Shown piece by piece: positions 7,640 to 15,402 of a stretch of DNA of 64,000 nt. The first letter of the stretch is position 1; each line of letters starts with the position of its first letter. Source of the DNA: Oleiphilus messinensis (GTDB lineage: Bacteria > Pseudomonadota > Gammaproteobacteria > Pseudomonadales > Oleiphilaceae). The DNA is taken from NCBI RefSeq assembly GCF_002162375.1, contig NZ_CP021425.1, positions 3,604,766-3,668,765 on the forward strand, given 5' to 3'. Under the pieces are notes generated by a model. That model saw nothing but the letters and a program-made list of their open reading frames with translations. It was not told the origin of the DNA and made no database searches. A program made the translations under genes and the position numbers.

Positions 7640-7935
7640 TGGGTGGATTTAAATTAACCCGAAAAGCACGTGAAGACCTAAAGTCTATAGCTATATATAC
7701 ACAAAAAAAATGGGGTAAAAACCAACGCGTAATCTATATTAAACAATTTGATGATGCATTCCATATGCTCACGAAAAAGCCAGATACTGGCAAACCCTGT
7801 GATTACATAAAGCCTGGATATAGAAAATTCCCAAACTCAAGTCACTTAATCTTTTATCGCGAAATCTCTGACAATTACAGTGAAATTGTTCGTATACTCC
7901 ACAAGAGAATGGACGTTGAGCAAGAACTCGCCTGA
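7639..7935 (+). CDS. parE: ParE/RelE-superfamily toxin
   Basis: A 98-residue protein with the ParE pattern FKLTRKAREDLKSIAIYTQ, a central GYRKFPNSSHLIFYR strand pair and a C-terminal VRILHKRMDVEQ. ParE toxins usually block gyrase. It appears complete and is coupled to parD. The stop codon is 1 bp from an attC-type core (TCATAAC, 7937-7943), so the cassette boundary is very tight. Confidence 0.9.
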   Translation: MGGFKLTRKAREDLKSIAIYTQKKWGKNQRVIYIKQFDDAFHMLTKKPDTGKPCDYIKPGYRKFPNSSHLIFYREISDNYSEIVRILHKRMDVEQELA

Positions 7936-7943
7936 CTCATAAC

Positions 7944-8395
7944 GAGGCTGTAGAAAAAGCCCATCATGACCCAATATCCACACACCTCAAATTCAATTTC
8001 TATCCATTAACCATCGGCTATGAATTAACCGCTGGCAAGTTATTTATTTCGTTATTTCCAATTGGTGCGATCAATCACTCTATATCCGAGATAATAGACT
8101 GGTTTCGAACCACCCGCACTCATGCTTATACCGCCTGTCACGCTGCAATACCCCCATAATTCAATACCTTCTCGATATTATGAACCATACAATACAACTG
8201 CCATTGACCTTGAACCTTTGCTTTCCCTCTAAGGCTAAAGCGATTTAACTTTTTCGCAGTGCCAATATTGCCAAACACCGGTTCCACGACTGACATCCTG
8301 TGGCTATATATCTGCTTCCCTGCATCACTGTCGACACGGTGCTTCATCCAATCGGTGTAAGTCGGTTTGCGCTTATCCGACAAGGTAAAAGGAAC
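7944..8395 (-). mobile_element. IS1182-like element remnant (copy A2)
   Basis: Begins GAGGCTGTAGAAAAAGCC directly after an attC-type core. It comprises about 190 bp of non-coding end followed by a C-terminal transposase fragment. The element is broken at about 8395; the sequence from there to the SIMPL gene (8396-8512) holds only a small hairpin (GGGGGTTAGACCCCC at 8481-8495) and no gene. Confidence 0.75.
8138..8395 (-). pseudogene. C-terminal fragment of an IS1182-family transposase
   Basis: The 85 or so residues include VEPVFGNIGTAKKLNRFSLR and QWQLYCMVHNIEKVLNYGG, the characteristic C-terminus of IS1182 transposases. A stop codon and loss of homology lie just upstream, so the catalytic core is missing. 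The same stretch occurs at 9393-9522 in the dead element to the right. Confidence 0.8.
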
Positions 8396-8512
8396 TTACG
8401 GATCGCTGTCTTTGTTACTCTGTACTCTGGAATACTCTGGAACGCCGGGCCGCGCAGGCATGCAGGGTGTTGTGGGGACTGGGGGTTAGACCCCCTGGTT
8501 ACCCGATTATAG

Positions 8513-9160
8513 TTATTTGTCGATGTAATACACCAACTCGACACTACCATTGATCTCAATGGTCCCTGGCTCAAAGCTGGCATCACTATAATTAGCACGG
8601 GACGCAGCTCCCCCGATAGATATTTGTTCGCCTCCCCATGCGTTTGAGATGCTATAGATTGGGCCTAACTTTACGTTCATTAGTTCGGATACGAGCTTCG
8701 CCTTACGCTTCGCGTTCTCAACTGCCTCTCTTATGGCATAATCACTAGCTTCGTCTTTTTCCGAAATTTCCATTTTTATTTTTTGTACCCTATCGATGGG
8801 TACATTTACTAGCTTTTCCATTACTTCATTGTATTTAGACAGGTCTCTTAATTTAATTGTGATATCGCGGTCAACCTCATGACCTTTTTCAATGTACTCC
8901 CCATTACGATACTCACGATTTGGTACAATTCTAAGTTCCGATGAATTTAAATCTTTGCTATCTACACCGATTTCTTTTAGATAGTTGATCAAATTAGAAG
9001 ACCTTTGGTCCACATTTGATTTGGCTTCAGCCATAACATCGTCAATTTTCTTAATTGATACATTTATCTCAGCCAAATCTGGCTCAATGTCCACCGTACT
9101 AGATCCATTTACTACAATATGTTCTGTACTTGGAATTGATTTATTCTGATCTCTAGACAT
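8513..9160 (-). CDS. SIMPL (DUF541) domain protein, cassette gene
   Basis: A 215-residue protein with the SIMPL pattern: HIVVNGSSTVDIEPDLAEI at the start, repeated beta-alpha units, a SDYAIREAVENAKRKA helix and an ELVYYIDK end. Most bacterial SIMPL proteins are exported, but no signal peptide is visible here, so a cytoplasmic location is likely. The function of the family is poorly known. The gene lies 32 bp after an attC-type core (CTCTAAC, 9192-9198) and is therefore a cassette gene whose own attC was lost to the IS remnant at 7944-8395. Confidence 0.75.
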   Translation of the reverse strand: MSRDQNKSIPSTEHIVVNGSSTVDIEPDLAEINVSIKKIDDVMAEAKSNVDQRSSNLINYLKEIGVDSKDLNSSELRIVPNREYRNGEYIEKGHEVDRDITIKLRDLSKYNEVMEKLVNVPIDRVQKIKMEISEKDEASDYAIREAVENAKRKAKLVSELMNVKLGPIYSISNAWGGEQISIGGAASRANYSDASFEPGTIEINGSVELVYYIDK

Positions 9161-9679
9161 GACTACCCCTATGTTTCGAAACTACTTAAAACTCTAACGA
9201 GGCTGTAGAAAAAGCCAATCATGACCCAATATCCACGCACCTCAAATTTAATTCCTATCCATTAACCATCGGCTATGATTTATCCGCTGGTAAGTTAATT
9301 ATTTCGTTATTTCAAATTCGTGCGATCCATCGCTTTATCTCCGGGTTTGCAAACCAATCTTAAGCCACCCGGACTCATGCTTATACCCGCTGTCACGCTG
9401 CAATATCCCCATAATTCAATACCTTCTCGATATTATGCACCATACAATACAGCTGCCATTGACCCTGAACCTTAGCTTTCCCTCTCAGGCTAAAGCGATT
9501 TAACTTTTTCGCAGTGCCAAGGTGGTCATCTTGGCCGATTCGTTATCTGTGATATTACTCTTCACTTCCTTTGGTCTTTTCCCCTGGCCCATCCGTGGGC
9601 GCTGGAGCTTTAAAAACTGGTCGATTTTCTCCGCTGCTTTATCGTAAGCGTTCATACTAAGACGCAGTTGACTAGATCA

Positions 9680-9976
9680 TCATGGTGGGGTGAGTACTTT
9701 CAACAAACGGATAATCTCTGATAGTTCATCTTCTGAAATTTTTTGATAATCATCAAAACTATCAAGTTGGTAATTGGCGAGAATCCCGTTTATTTGACTA
9801 ATGGTGTTGAGAAATTTTCGTCGGTGCTTCGACTGTAGTCCGTTCAGGTCGATGCCCATTAATGCTTTTCCCGCCAGATGTGCTTTCTGCCAACGAGCCA
9901 GTTTCTTGTCTGAGCTGATTTGCCGGACTTGCTCAGCCTTTGTCTTCCATTCCTGGTAAGCTTTCTTATCTGCCAT
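9680..9976 (-). CDS. IS66-associated small helical protein
   Basis: A 98-residue, mostly helical, charged protein from the ATG at 9976 (MADKKAYQEWKTKAEQVRQ). It overlaps the end of tnpC by 11 bp and lies inside the IS66 ends. Small downstream frames of this kind accompany some IS66 elements; no function is known and no domain was recognised. The start was chosen over 10078 because the extra residues run through tnpC coding sequence. Confidence 0.55.
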   Translation of the reverse strand: MADKKAYQEWKTKAEQVRQISSDKKLARWQKAHLAGKALMGIDLNGLQSKHRRKFLNTISQINGILANYQLDSFDDYQKISEDELSEIIRLLKVLTPP

Positions 9977-11543
9977 TGCGAGAGTTATCCAGTATCGAAC
10001 GCAACGGATTGGAAGCAAACTTTTCTTTCCAGACCCGTGGCGTGAGGTCGATGATTTCCTTTGCCGGGTGATAGTCAATGCGTTGTAACACGTCGATCAG
10101 ATAGGTGGTTGGATTAATATCATGAAGCTTGCACGTACTGATCAGGCTTTGAATGATACCTACATGTTCCGCACCCAACTCTGTCCAACAAAAGAGCCAG
10201 TTCTTCTTGCCAAGAGGAATCGGGCGAATTTCCCGCTCAAGGTGATTGGTATCCATTGCTACATCCGGATCTTCCAGAAACACCCGCAATTGGTCTTGCC
10301 GTTTAAGCATGTAGTTGAGACTCTTTAACCAATCATCACTGGGTGTCAAATCGGGACGACCTATCTGTTGCTCACACCAGATGAAGAACGCATCAACCAA
10401 TGGCTTGCTATGAGTAAGCCGATAATGACGTTTCTTTTCACCGGCAAGGCGTTGTTCCCGAATTAGCTCTTCATGAGCATACAGGTTTTGAATGATCCGC
10501 AATGCCTGCTGTACCGCCTCCGGCTCCTGGGTTTCTGCCTCCAACAGCATTCGACGACCATGCACCCAGCATTGTGCATGGATCAATCCATCTACTTGCT
10601 TTTGGTAACTGGCATAGGCGGAATAGCCATCCGTCAACAACGTGCCGGTAAAGTGTTTCTTTAACGTCTTCTCAATGTGCATCCGACCTCGGGTATTGGC
10701 AAACGTAAATACCACCTCATTTTCTTCTCCGAAAATGGGCCAAAACCAACATTGTTTGAGTTTACCCGGTCCTTGCCGACCGGCTTTAATGGGCGTTTCG
10801 TCCATGGCCAACACTTTGCTCTGTAAGACATGTTCAAGTTGGGCTACAGCAATAGGTCGAAGTAGCTCAATGGCTCGTTTGCTCAGGTTGGTTAAGGTCG
10901 TTCGACTAAGGGTAACACCGGAACGTGTTAAGCGTTGATGTTGGCGATGCAACGGAAGATGGTAAAGAAATTTGTCGATGAGCAACCCCACAATAAAACT
11001 CACATCTGCGACGCTGCGCTCCAGCACGTTGTCCGGTGCCGGTGGCGTAATAGGTTTGTCTTCGGACTTGCGCTTAATGACAGGACGCTCAAACTGGAGA
11101 ACCACAAAATTTGAAGTCTGTTGTGCCAGGCGATACGTCACCTTGGTGCCAATGATTTCGTATTGATCTGCATCCTCCCCTCTAAGTTCATCCGGCAGTA
11201 ATTCAATCACCTGCACCGGAACATCATTGGTAAAACGCAAGCCTCTGCCGTTGACATCATCTTCTTGGCGTTGCTTTGATGCCACACCTCGATGATAAGT
11301 GATGGTTTGCTTTTCTTCCGGCTCAGGTGGAGGTTCAGGCACTTCACCTAACAGAGCATGGAAGTGTGTTTGTTCGGGGGGATCCAATACGCGCTTTTCA
11401 GTTTTACTGCCGAAAACCTGCTTCTGATACCAATTAAGTTGCCGTTCAAGGTCGACCACACGAGCCTGTAAACGCGCGTTTTCCTGCAGCACTTTACTGT
11501 GAGCTTCTTGAGGCGGGAGTGGTTCAATTACGGTATCATCCAT
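9966..11543 (-). CDS. tnpC: IS66 transposase TnpC
   Basis: A 525-residue protein with the IS66 layout: an N-terminal leucine-zipper-like segment (ENARLQARVVDLERQLNWYQ), a DDE core with D in LAMDETPIKAGRQ, D in LLTDGYSAY and E in NHLEREIRPIP, and a C-terminal domain ending IDLTPRVWKEKF. It appears complete. It catalyses transposition together with TnpA and TnpB. Confidence 0.95.
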   Translation of the reverse strand: MDDTVIEPLPPQEAHSKVLQENARLQARVVDLERQLNWYQKQVFGSKTEKRVLDPPEQTHFHALLGEVPEPPPEPEEKQTITYHRGVASKQRQEDDVNGRGLRFTNDVPVQVIELLPDELRGEDADQYEIIGTKVTYRLAQQTSNFVVLQFERPVIKRKSEDKPITPPAPDNVLERSVADVSFIVGLLIDKFLYHLPLHRQHQRLTRSGVTLSRTTLTNLSKRAIELLRPIAVAQLEHVLQSKVLAMDETPIKAGRQGPGKLKQCWFWPIFGEENEVVFTFANTRGRMHIEKTLKKHFTGTLLTDGYSAYASYQKQVDGLIHAQCWVHGRRMLLEAETQEPEAVQQALRIIQNLYAHEELIREQRLAGEKKRHYRLTHSKPLVDAFFIWCEQQIGRPDLTPSDDWLKSLNYMLKRQDQLRVFLEDPDVAMDTNHLEREIRPIPLGKKNWLFCWTELGAEHVGIIQSLISTCKLHDINPTTYLIDVLQRIDYHPAKEIIDLTPRVWKEKFASNPLRSILDNSRNGR

Positions 11544-11569
11544 GGTTCCGGATTATATCCGAAACCGAC

Positions 11570-11917
11570 TCAGATCACATGGCTGTAACGCTTGAACTGG
11601 CGATATTTTTGCACTTCGATGCCTTCGATCAACCATTGCAGTTGAGCGGTATTCAATCCTTGCTTTTCAGCCGCATCAGCTTTGTAATGAAATTGCCCTT
11701 GCTCCAGTCGTTTGGTCCAAATACAGTAACCAGATGGCTCGAAATATAAAATCTTCATGTGGGTTTTACGTCGATTTATAAAGACAAAGTACTGTCCGTT
11801 ACTCGGAATCTCGCGAAGCTTTGTTCTCACCAGGCCGATTAATCCTTTGAATGATTTGCGCATATCGGTGGGCTTGGTATAGAGCCAAATACGAGAGTGA
11901 GGTGATGGTGTAAACAT
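11570..11917 (-). CDS. tnpB: IS66 accessory protein TnpB
   Basis: A 115-residue protein with the TnpB signature RIWLYTKPTDMRKSFKGLIG and KILYFEPSGYCIWTKRLEQG. It is required with TnpC for IS66 transposition. Its start overlaps the tnpA stop, and it precedes tnpC by 26 bp. Confidence 0.95.
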   Translation of the reverse strand: MFTPSPHSRIWLYTKPTDMRKSFKGLIGLVRTKLREIPSNGQYFVFINRRKTHMKILYFEPSGYCIWTKRLEQGQFHYKADAAEKQGLNTAQLQWLIEGIEVQKYRQFKRYSHVI

Positions 11918-12198
11918 TATCGGTGCAAGCTCAGTTCAAACCAATTACCAATACGACAATTAAGATGAAAACGATCCCCGGAAACCTGGCTGTTCATTGG
12001 CAAGGGAGATAAGTTAATGAAGTCACTGGATTCTGCAGTCTTGGTATTTTGTGCTAAGCGCTGTCGCCATTGACAGAAGCTTGCATAACCAAGCTGGTTT
12101 GCTTTACAGAAAGCCGAAGCAGAGAGCCCTGACTCATTCCACTTCCGGATGATGTTTTGCCATTGATCTGCAGTTCGGTATGTACGTTTGTTTTTCAT
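11917..12198 (-). CDS. tnpA: IS66 accessory protein TnpA
   Basis: A 93-residue protein with a helix-turn-helix of the form WQNIIRKWNESGLSASAFCK and YASFCQWRQRL, as in IS66 TnpA. It is the first gene of the element, about 90 bp inside the right terminal repeat. Confidence 0.9.
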   Translation of the reverse strand: MKNKRTYRTADQWQNIIRKWNESGLSASAFCKANQLGYASFCQWRQRLAQNTKTAESSDFINLSPLPMNSQVSGDRFHLNCRIGNWFELSLHR

Positions 12199-12575
12199 TA
12201 GCTGGTTACCTCAAAGATTGAATTTTGAAGCGTAGCTTAACGAGCGGGAGTTAGTTGGAATAGAGCGCCTTAGAATGAACGCTTACGCTTTATCAAGCGT
12301 TTTCACGGCCTGCTCATAGCGCTTCTGCCGTTCTTCATTATGGTAATTAGGGACGAAAATCGACAGGTCGAGCTTATGTTCGATGAGATGAGATGAGATG
12401 AGATAAGATGATGGATAGCGTATTCAAAGGTAACGGGTTGGAGTTGATCGTGGTAGTTGATCACCACCATTGTGCTTTGATTGTAAGGCTTGAACTTTGG
12501 CATCTGAATCACTCCTTGATCAATGCTCTGAGTTTAGCAAAATATGGGTGGCAATCGACCTTTTTCTAAAGGCTC

Positions 12576-12674
12576 AATGCCCAGATCACCAGCAATTTTG
12601 AAGGGACTATTTTTTATTAAAATGACGCGCAGCGGCATACAAAAAGGGGCCCTGGAAAATTGTCTTGTTACAAG
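12576..12674 (-). other. attC arm split from its core by the IS1182-like element
   Basis: Directly after the alkB stop codon (minus strand) comes TTGTAACAAGACAATTTTCC, and about 60 bp later CAAAATTG, giving complementary arms (CAATTTT/AAAATTG and AGGGCCCCTTTTT/AAAAATAGTCCC). The other core, CTCTAAC, is at 9192-9198 on the far side of the IS. This looks like one attC of roughly 100 bp interrupted near its R' core. Confidence 0.5.
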
Positions 12675-13193
12675 CTATTTGATGATGTGCCTAAATGTGA
12701 GGCTAATTCTCTCACCAACCCCATTCTGTTTTGGGATCGCGTGCATCCACTTCTCTTGCACTTCATCGTCCATATATAAAAGAGCACCGCTTTTAAGCGG
12801 ATACTTATGTTTGATCTCCTTATCTTCTTTACTTCGATAAGAAATATTACGCTCTGAACCTAACGATACAATCGCCACGCCAGTACCCTTGAGCAATTCT
12901 TCACTTGAATCGGAATGATACCCCATGGATGAATCGCCATCTAAGTAGTAATTAAGAAGGCAGTTATTGGGCATAAACCCCAACTCTTCATCAATCTTTT
13001 CGCAAATAGCACCCAATGCCTCGGGCATTTCCACATTTGGATAAGTAATCCCGGAATAATCATAGGACACACCAAAGCTCGCGGTTTTCCGCGCCTTCAT
13101 TCTTTCATCCCAATCCACTGAATCTTTCAGTTTGAGAAATAGGGAATCAGAATCTTTAACGAAATTTTCAATGAGTATTAAATTCGGCTCCAT
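12675..13193 (-). CDS. AlkB-like 2OG-Fe(II) dioxygenase, cassette gene
   Basis: The ATG at 13193 (MEPNLILIENF) is preferred because the longer frame from 13223 begins within the upstream attC. The 172-residue protein keeps the iron ligands H93-x-D95 (GYHSDSSEE) and H151 (WMHAIPKQ) and the 2-oxoglutarate arginines R162 and R168 (ERISLTFRH), plus the NYYLDGDSSMGYH signature. AlkB enzymes repair alkylated bases by oxidative demethylation. It is flanked by attC sites on both sides, so it is a cassette gene. Confidence 0.9.
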   Translation of the reverse strand: MEPNLILIENFVKDSDSLFLKLKDSVDWDERMKARKTASFGVSYDYSGITYPNVEMPEALGAICEKIDEELGFMPNNCLLNYYLDGDSSMGYHSDSSEELLKGTGVAIVSLGSERNISYRSKEDKEIKHKYPLKSGALLYMDDEVQEKWMHAIPKQNGVGERISLTFRHIIK

Positions 13194-13205
13194 CCGACTC
13201 GTCTC

Positions 13206-13255
13206 TTGTAACGCTTTGCTCACCGGAAAATTAGGAGCGCAGCAACTTGTATGGC
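13206..13255 (-). other. Short attC site
   Basis: TTGTAAC (13206-13212) and GTATGGC (13249-13255) flank complementary arms (GCTTTGCTC and GCGCAGCAAC). The site begins directly at the stop codon of the interrupted hypothetical gene and ends 12 bp before the alkB start. Cores deviate from the consensus, so confidence is moderate. Confidence 0.5.
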
Positions 13256-13326
13256 TTAAATCTCACCAATTAGTTCAATCTCTTCTCTGCCCATACCATA
13301 GTCAACGAAAGCACTTAACATTGCTA

Positions 13327-14754
13327 CATAGGTAGAACATTAAGCCACCTAACAGAGCTGTAGACCCAAACTGAATTTACCCGAATCACAGTCTCTTTTG
13401 GGGTGAGCACGTCCAGCATAACGCCCAAGAAAGTTAATCAATTTGCGCGCATTGAGCTTAGTTGCTTTTCGGTCAACGCGCATGATGCCGAGCATCGTAT
13501 CGCAAAAAGTCACTGTGCAGCACATCGCAGCTTTTCGAGTGGATAGCACTTTGCCGAGTATGCGTTGTGCGCTGTGGCAAATAAAACGCTTCATGAGTGC
13601 CGCCGTAATCGCCGCCCAGATTAGCCCGGTTGCTATTGATTCCTTGCCGGTATCAAAGCACCGTAGATTGGCATAGGATTTCCACTCTTTGAATAACAAC
13701 TCGATTTGCCAGCGAAGCCGGTAAGCCTCACTCACCTCGTCCAGAGAAAACTGCTCTTGAGGAAGGTTGGTTATCAGCCAGGAGAATTTCTTTTCCCGCT
13801 TGATCCAACAAGCAACCAATCTTGCGGTGATTGTGTGCTTTCCTTTTTTCCAGGAAACAATTAATTCCGTACGTTGTCGCTTGAACAGCTTGCCTTGCAC
13901 TGTTTTCAGCGGCTTTCCCTTCACGTGCTTCAGCATTTTGCCATCTTCTCGATAAGCAGCCTCGACGACTGGATTAATGTTGTTCTTACACCGCGCGATA
14001 TAAAACCCTCCAGTATCCTGCAAGTTCTGAAACCACTCCAGATCGAAGTACCCCCGGTCAAGCAGCAACAAACACCCGGATAGCGTTTGGGGCTCAGGGA
14101 GGTAGTCCCGCTCGCTGGCGGTATCGGGGGTCAACGAGATAGAACAGGGCTGATCTGCTAGAAGATCCATGGTCACTTGAAGTTCAACAGCGGCAGGGCT
14201 GATGGTTTTGAAACGACCAGGAAACGATTTCTTCAACGAGTCCTTCACAGCAAACGAGCTGCCATCCTGAATCAGAATCTGTTTGAACTGATGAAAAGAG
14301 TGGCCTTCTGGAAAAGCCAGAGAGGGTTGCAACCAATCTGTGAGGAGTGATGACAGTACTTCGCGCATAAACTCAGGAAACTCGGGCTTCGAAAATTGAT
14401 TGTGAAAGGCCCGATAAGAGATATTGCTCTCCGACCACTCGCAGTACCGCCGCTGAATGTCTGCCACACTTTCTATGGTGCTCGAGGCCATCACTGCAAC
14501 CAGGCATGTGACTAGATTAAAAGGCGTAATTCGTCTCTGCCGCACACAGAAATCTTCTTGTTTAGCGATTTCAGTAATTTTTTCTGGGTTGAGGGAATGG
14601 GTGAGTTTTTCAAGAAATGTGGTAAATTTACGCTGATTCATTCTGCTTTAGGGTCGGTAGTGTGTTTGGCGACTAACAATCTACCTTATTGCAGGATGAA
14701 TCCATATTAATATCATCAAGTTACCCTGCTTTTTTGCTTAATGTTCTACCTATG
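13327..14754 (-). mobile_element. IS4-family insertion sequence
   Basis: A 1428-bp element with perfect 18-bp terminal inverted repeats (CATAGGTAGAACATTAAG at 13327-13344 and its reverse complement at 14737-14754) and a perfect 10-bp target duplication AACATTGCTA (13317-13326 and 14755-14764). It carries one intact transposase gene. Confidence 0.97.
13349..14641 (-). CDS. IS4-family DDE transposase
   Basis: A 430-residue transposase: first D in ILIQDGSSFAV, second D in LLLLDRGYFDLEWF, and the Y-(2)-R-(3)-E-(6)-K signature as YRLRWQIELLFKEWKS. It appears complete with no frameshift. It occupies almost the whole element between the terminal repeats. Confidence 0.95.
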   Translation of the reverse strand: MNQRKFTTFLEKLTHSLNPEKITEIAKQEDFCVRQRRITPFNLVTCLVAVMASSTIESVADIQRRYCEWSESNISYRAFHNQFSKPEFPEFMREVLSSLLTDWLQPSLAFPEGHSFHQFKQILIQDGSSFAVKDSLKKSFPGRFKTISPAAVELQVTMDLLADQPCSISLTPDTASERDYLPEPQTLSGCLLLLDRGYFDLEWFQNLQDTGGFYIARCKNNINPVVEAAYREDGKMLKHVKGKPLKTVQGKLFKRQRTELIVSWKKGKHTITARLVACWIKREKKFSWLITNLPQEQFSLDEVSEAYRLRWQIELLFKEWKSYANLRCFDTGKESIATGLIWAAITAALMKRFICHSAQRILGKVLSTRKAAMCCTVTFCDTMLGIMRVDRKATKLNARKLINFLGRYAGRAHPKRDCDSGKFSLGLQLC

Positions 14755-15095
14755 AACATTGCTATAAAATGATCGGGCTCTTGTTTATTATTACTAGGTT
14801 GCTTTGTGTTTTCTTGAATGTATTTAGAAATGTATTCAAGATCAACATCAGACAGTATTAAAACCTCCGCTTCGAACTCCTCCGTTCTTGGATCTACAAC
14901 GATCCATTCACGAATGTCTTCATTAATAAGTTTTTCTTCATCGAACCTTACAAAATGATGCTCTCCAACACCTAGTTCTTCTGGAACTTTATAAAGTTCT
15001 GAATTTTGTTCTCCAAAAACGTATTTCCATACGTAATCATCATCGCAAGTAACAAATCTCCCCACTGTTCCTCCTTGTGTTTAATTCAGCCTAAC

Positions 15096-15283
15096 GAGGC
15101 TGTAGAAAAAGCCAACCATGACCCAATCCACGCACCTCAAATTTAATTTCTATCCATTAACCATCGGCTATGATTTATCCGCTGGCAAGTTAATTATTTC
15201 GTTATTTCACATTTGTGCGATCAATCACTCTATCTCCGGGTTTGCAAACCAATCTAAGCCAGCCGGACTCATGCTTATACCCA
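15096..15283 (-). mobile_element. IS1182-like element end, truncated (copy A4)
   Basis: Begins GAGGCTGTAGAAAAAGCC immediately after GCCTAAC (15089-15095), an attC-type core. Homologous over about 185 bp to the copy at 9199, up to ACTCATGCTTATACCC, and then gives way to sequence leading to the REP-associated transposase gene. No transposase coding sequence remains. Confidence 0.7.
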
Positions 15284-15402
15284 CAGGAATACAAGACAAG
15301 GAAAAGAAAACAGGAAAACAAGACACCCACTCAAAACATTGACTCACGACCAAAAAACTGTATATTCAGCCAGATAAAAAATACTTCAATGGACCTGAAG
15401 AC

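Larger units (their letters stand above)
9644..12286 (-). mobile_element. IS66-family insertion sequence
   Basis: A 2643-bp element with terminal inverted repeats starting GTAAGCGTTCAT (left at 9644; right end GAATGAACGCTTAC finishing at 12286) and a perfect 8-bp target duplication GCTTTATC (9636-9643 and 12287-12294). It carries tnpA, tnpB, tnpC and a small accessory gene, all intact. It is inserted in the IS1182-like transposase gene. Confidence 0.95.
9393..12503 (-). pseudogene. IS1182-family transposase gene, split and deleted
   Basis: The N-terminus (from ATG 12503) reads MPKFKPYNQSTMVVINYHDQ; after the IS66 insertion the frame resumes with KIDQFLKLQRPRMGQGKRPK and NITDNESAKMTT, then jumps to the C-terminal piece KKLNRFSLR... 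at 9522 in another frame. A run of ATGAG pentamers (12383-12407) also shifts the N-terminal frame. The central catalytic part is absent, so the element cannot transpose on its own. Confidence 0.75.
9199..12575 (-). mobile_element. IS1182-like element, dead, interrupted by IS66
   Basis: Related terminal repeats are visible: GAGGCTGTAGAAAAAGCC at the left end and, reversed, GAGCCTTTAGAAAAAGG at the right end (12559-12575). Between them lie two parts of an IS1182 transposase separated by the IS66 element at 9644-12286, with an additional internal deletion at 9522/9523. The left end abuts an attC core (9192-9198) and the right end abuts the rest of an attC arm. No flanking duplication was seen. 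Confidence 0.75.
13256..15065 (-). pseudogene. Hypothetical cassette gene interrupted by an IS4-family element
   Basis: The 5' part (15065 to 14755) starts with GTG after a strong AAGGAGG site and reads GRFVTCDDDYVWKYVFGEQ onward; the 3' part (13316 to 13256) lies beyond the IS. Removing the IS and one copy of the 10-bp duplication restores one frame of 123 residues that continues ...FIAMLSAFVDYGMGREEIEL and stops next to an attC. No domain was recognised; the protein is acidic and soluble. As it stands the gene encodes a fusion ending inside the IS (stop at 14721). Confidence 0.85.

Noticed and set aside
13345-13370. TAACAGAGCTGTAGACCC taken as a fifth IS1182-like end
   Set aside because: It lies within the IS4-family element (13327-14754), whose ends and target duplication are perfect; the resemblance is short and does not extend.
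4426-15283. The four ~180-bp repeats starting GAGGCTGTAGAAAAAGCC taken as long attC sites
   Set aside because: They lack a complementary second half, and two copies run on into IS1182 transposase coding sequence, so they are IS ends lying next to attC cores.
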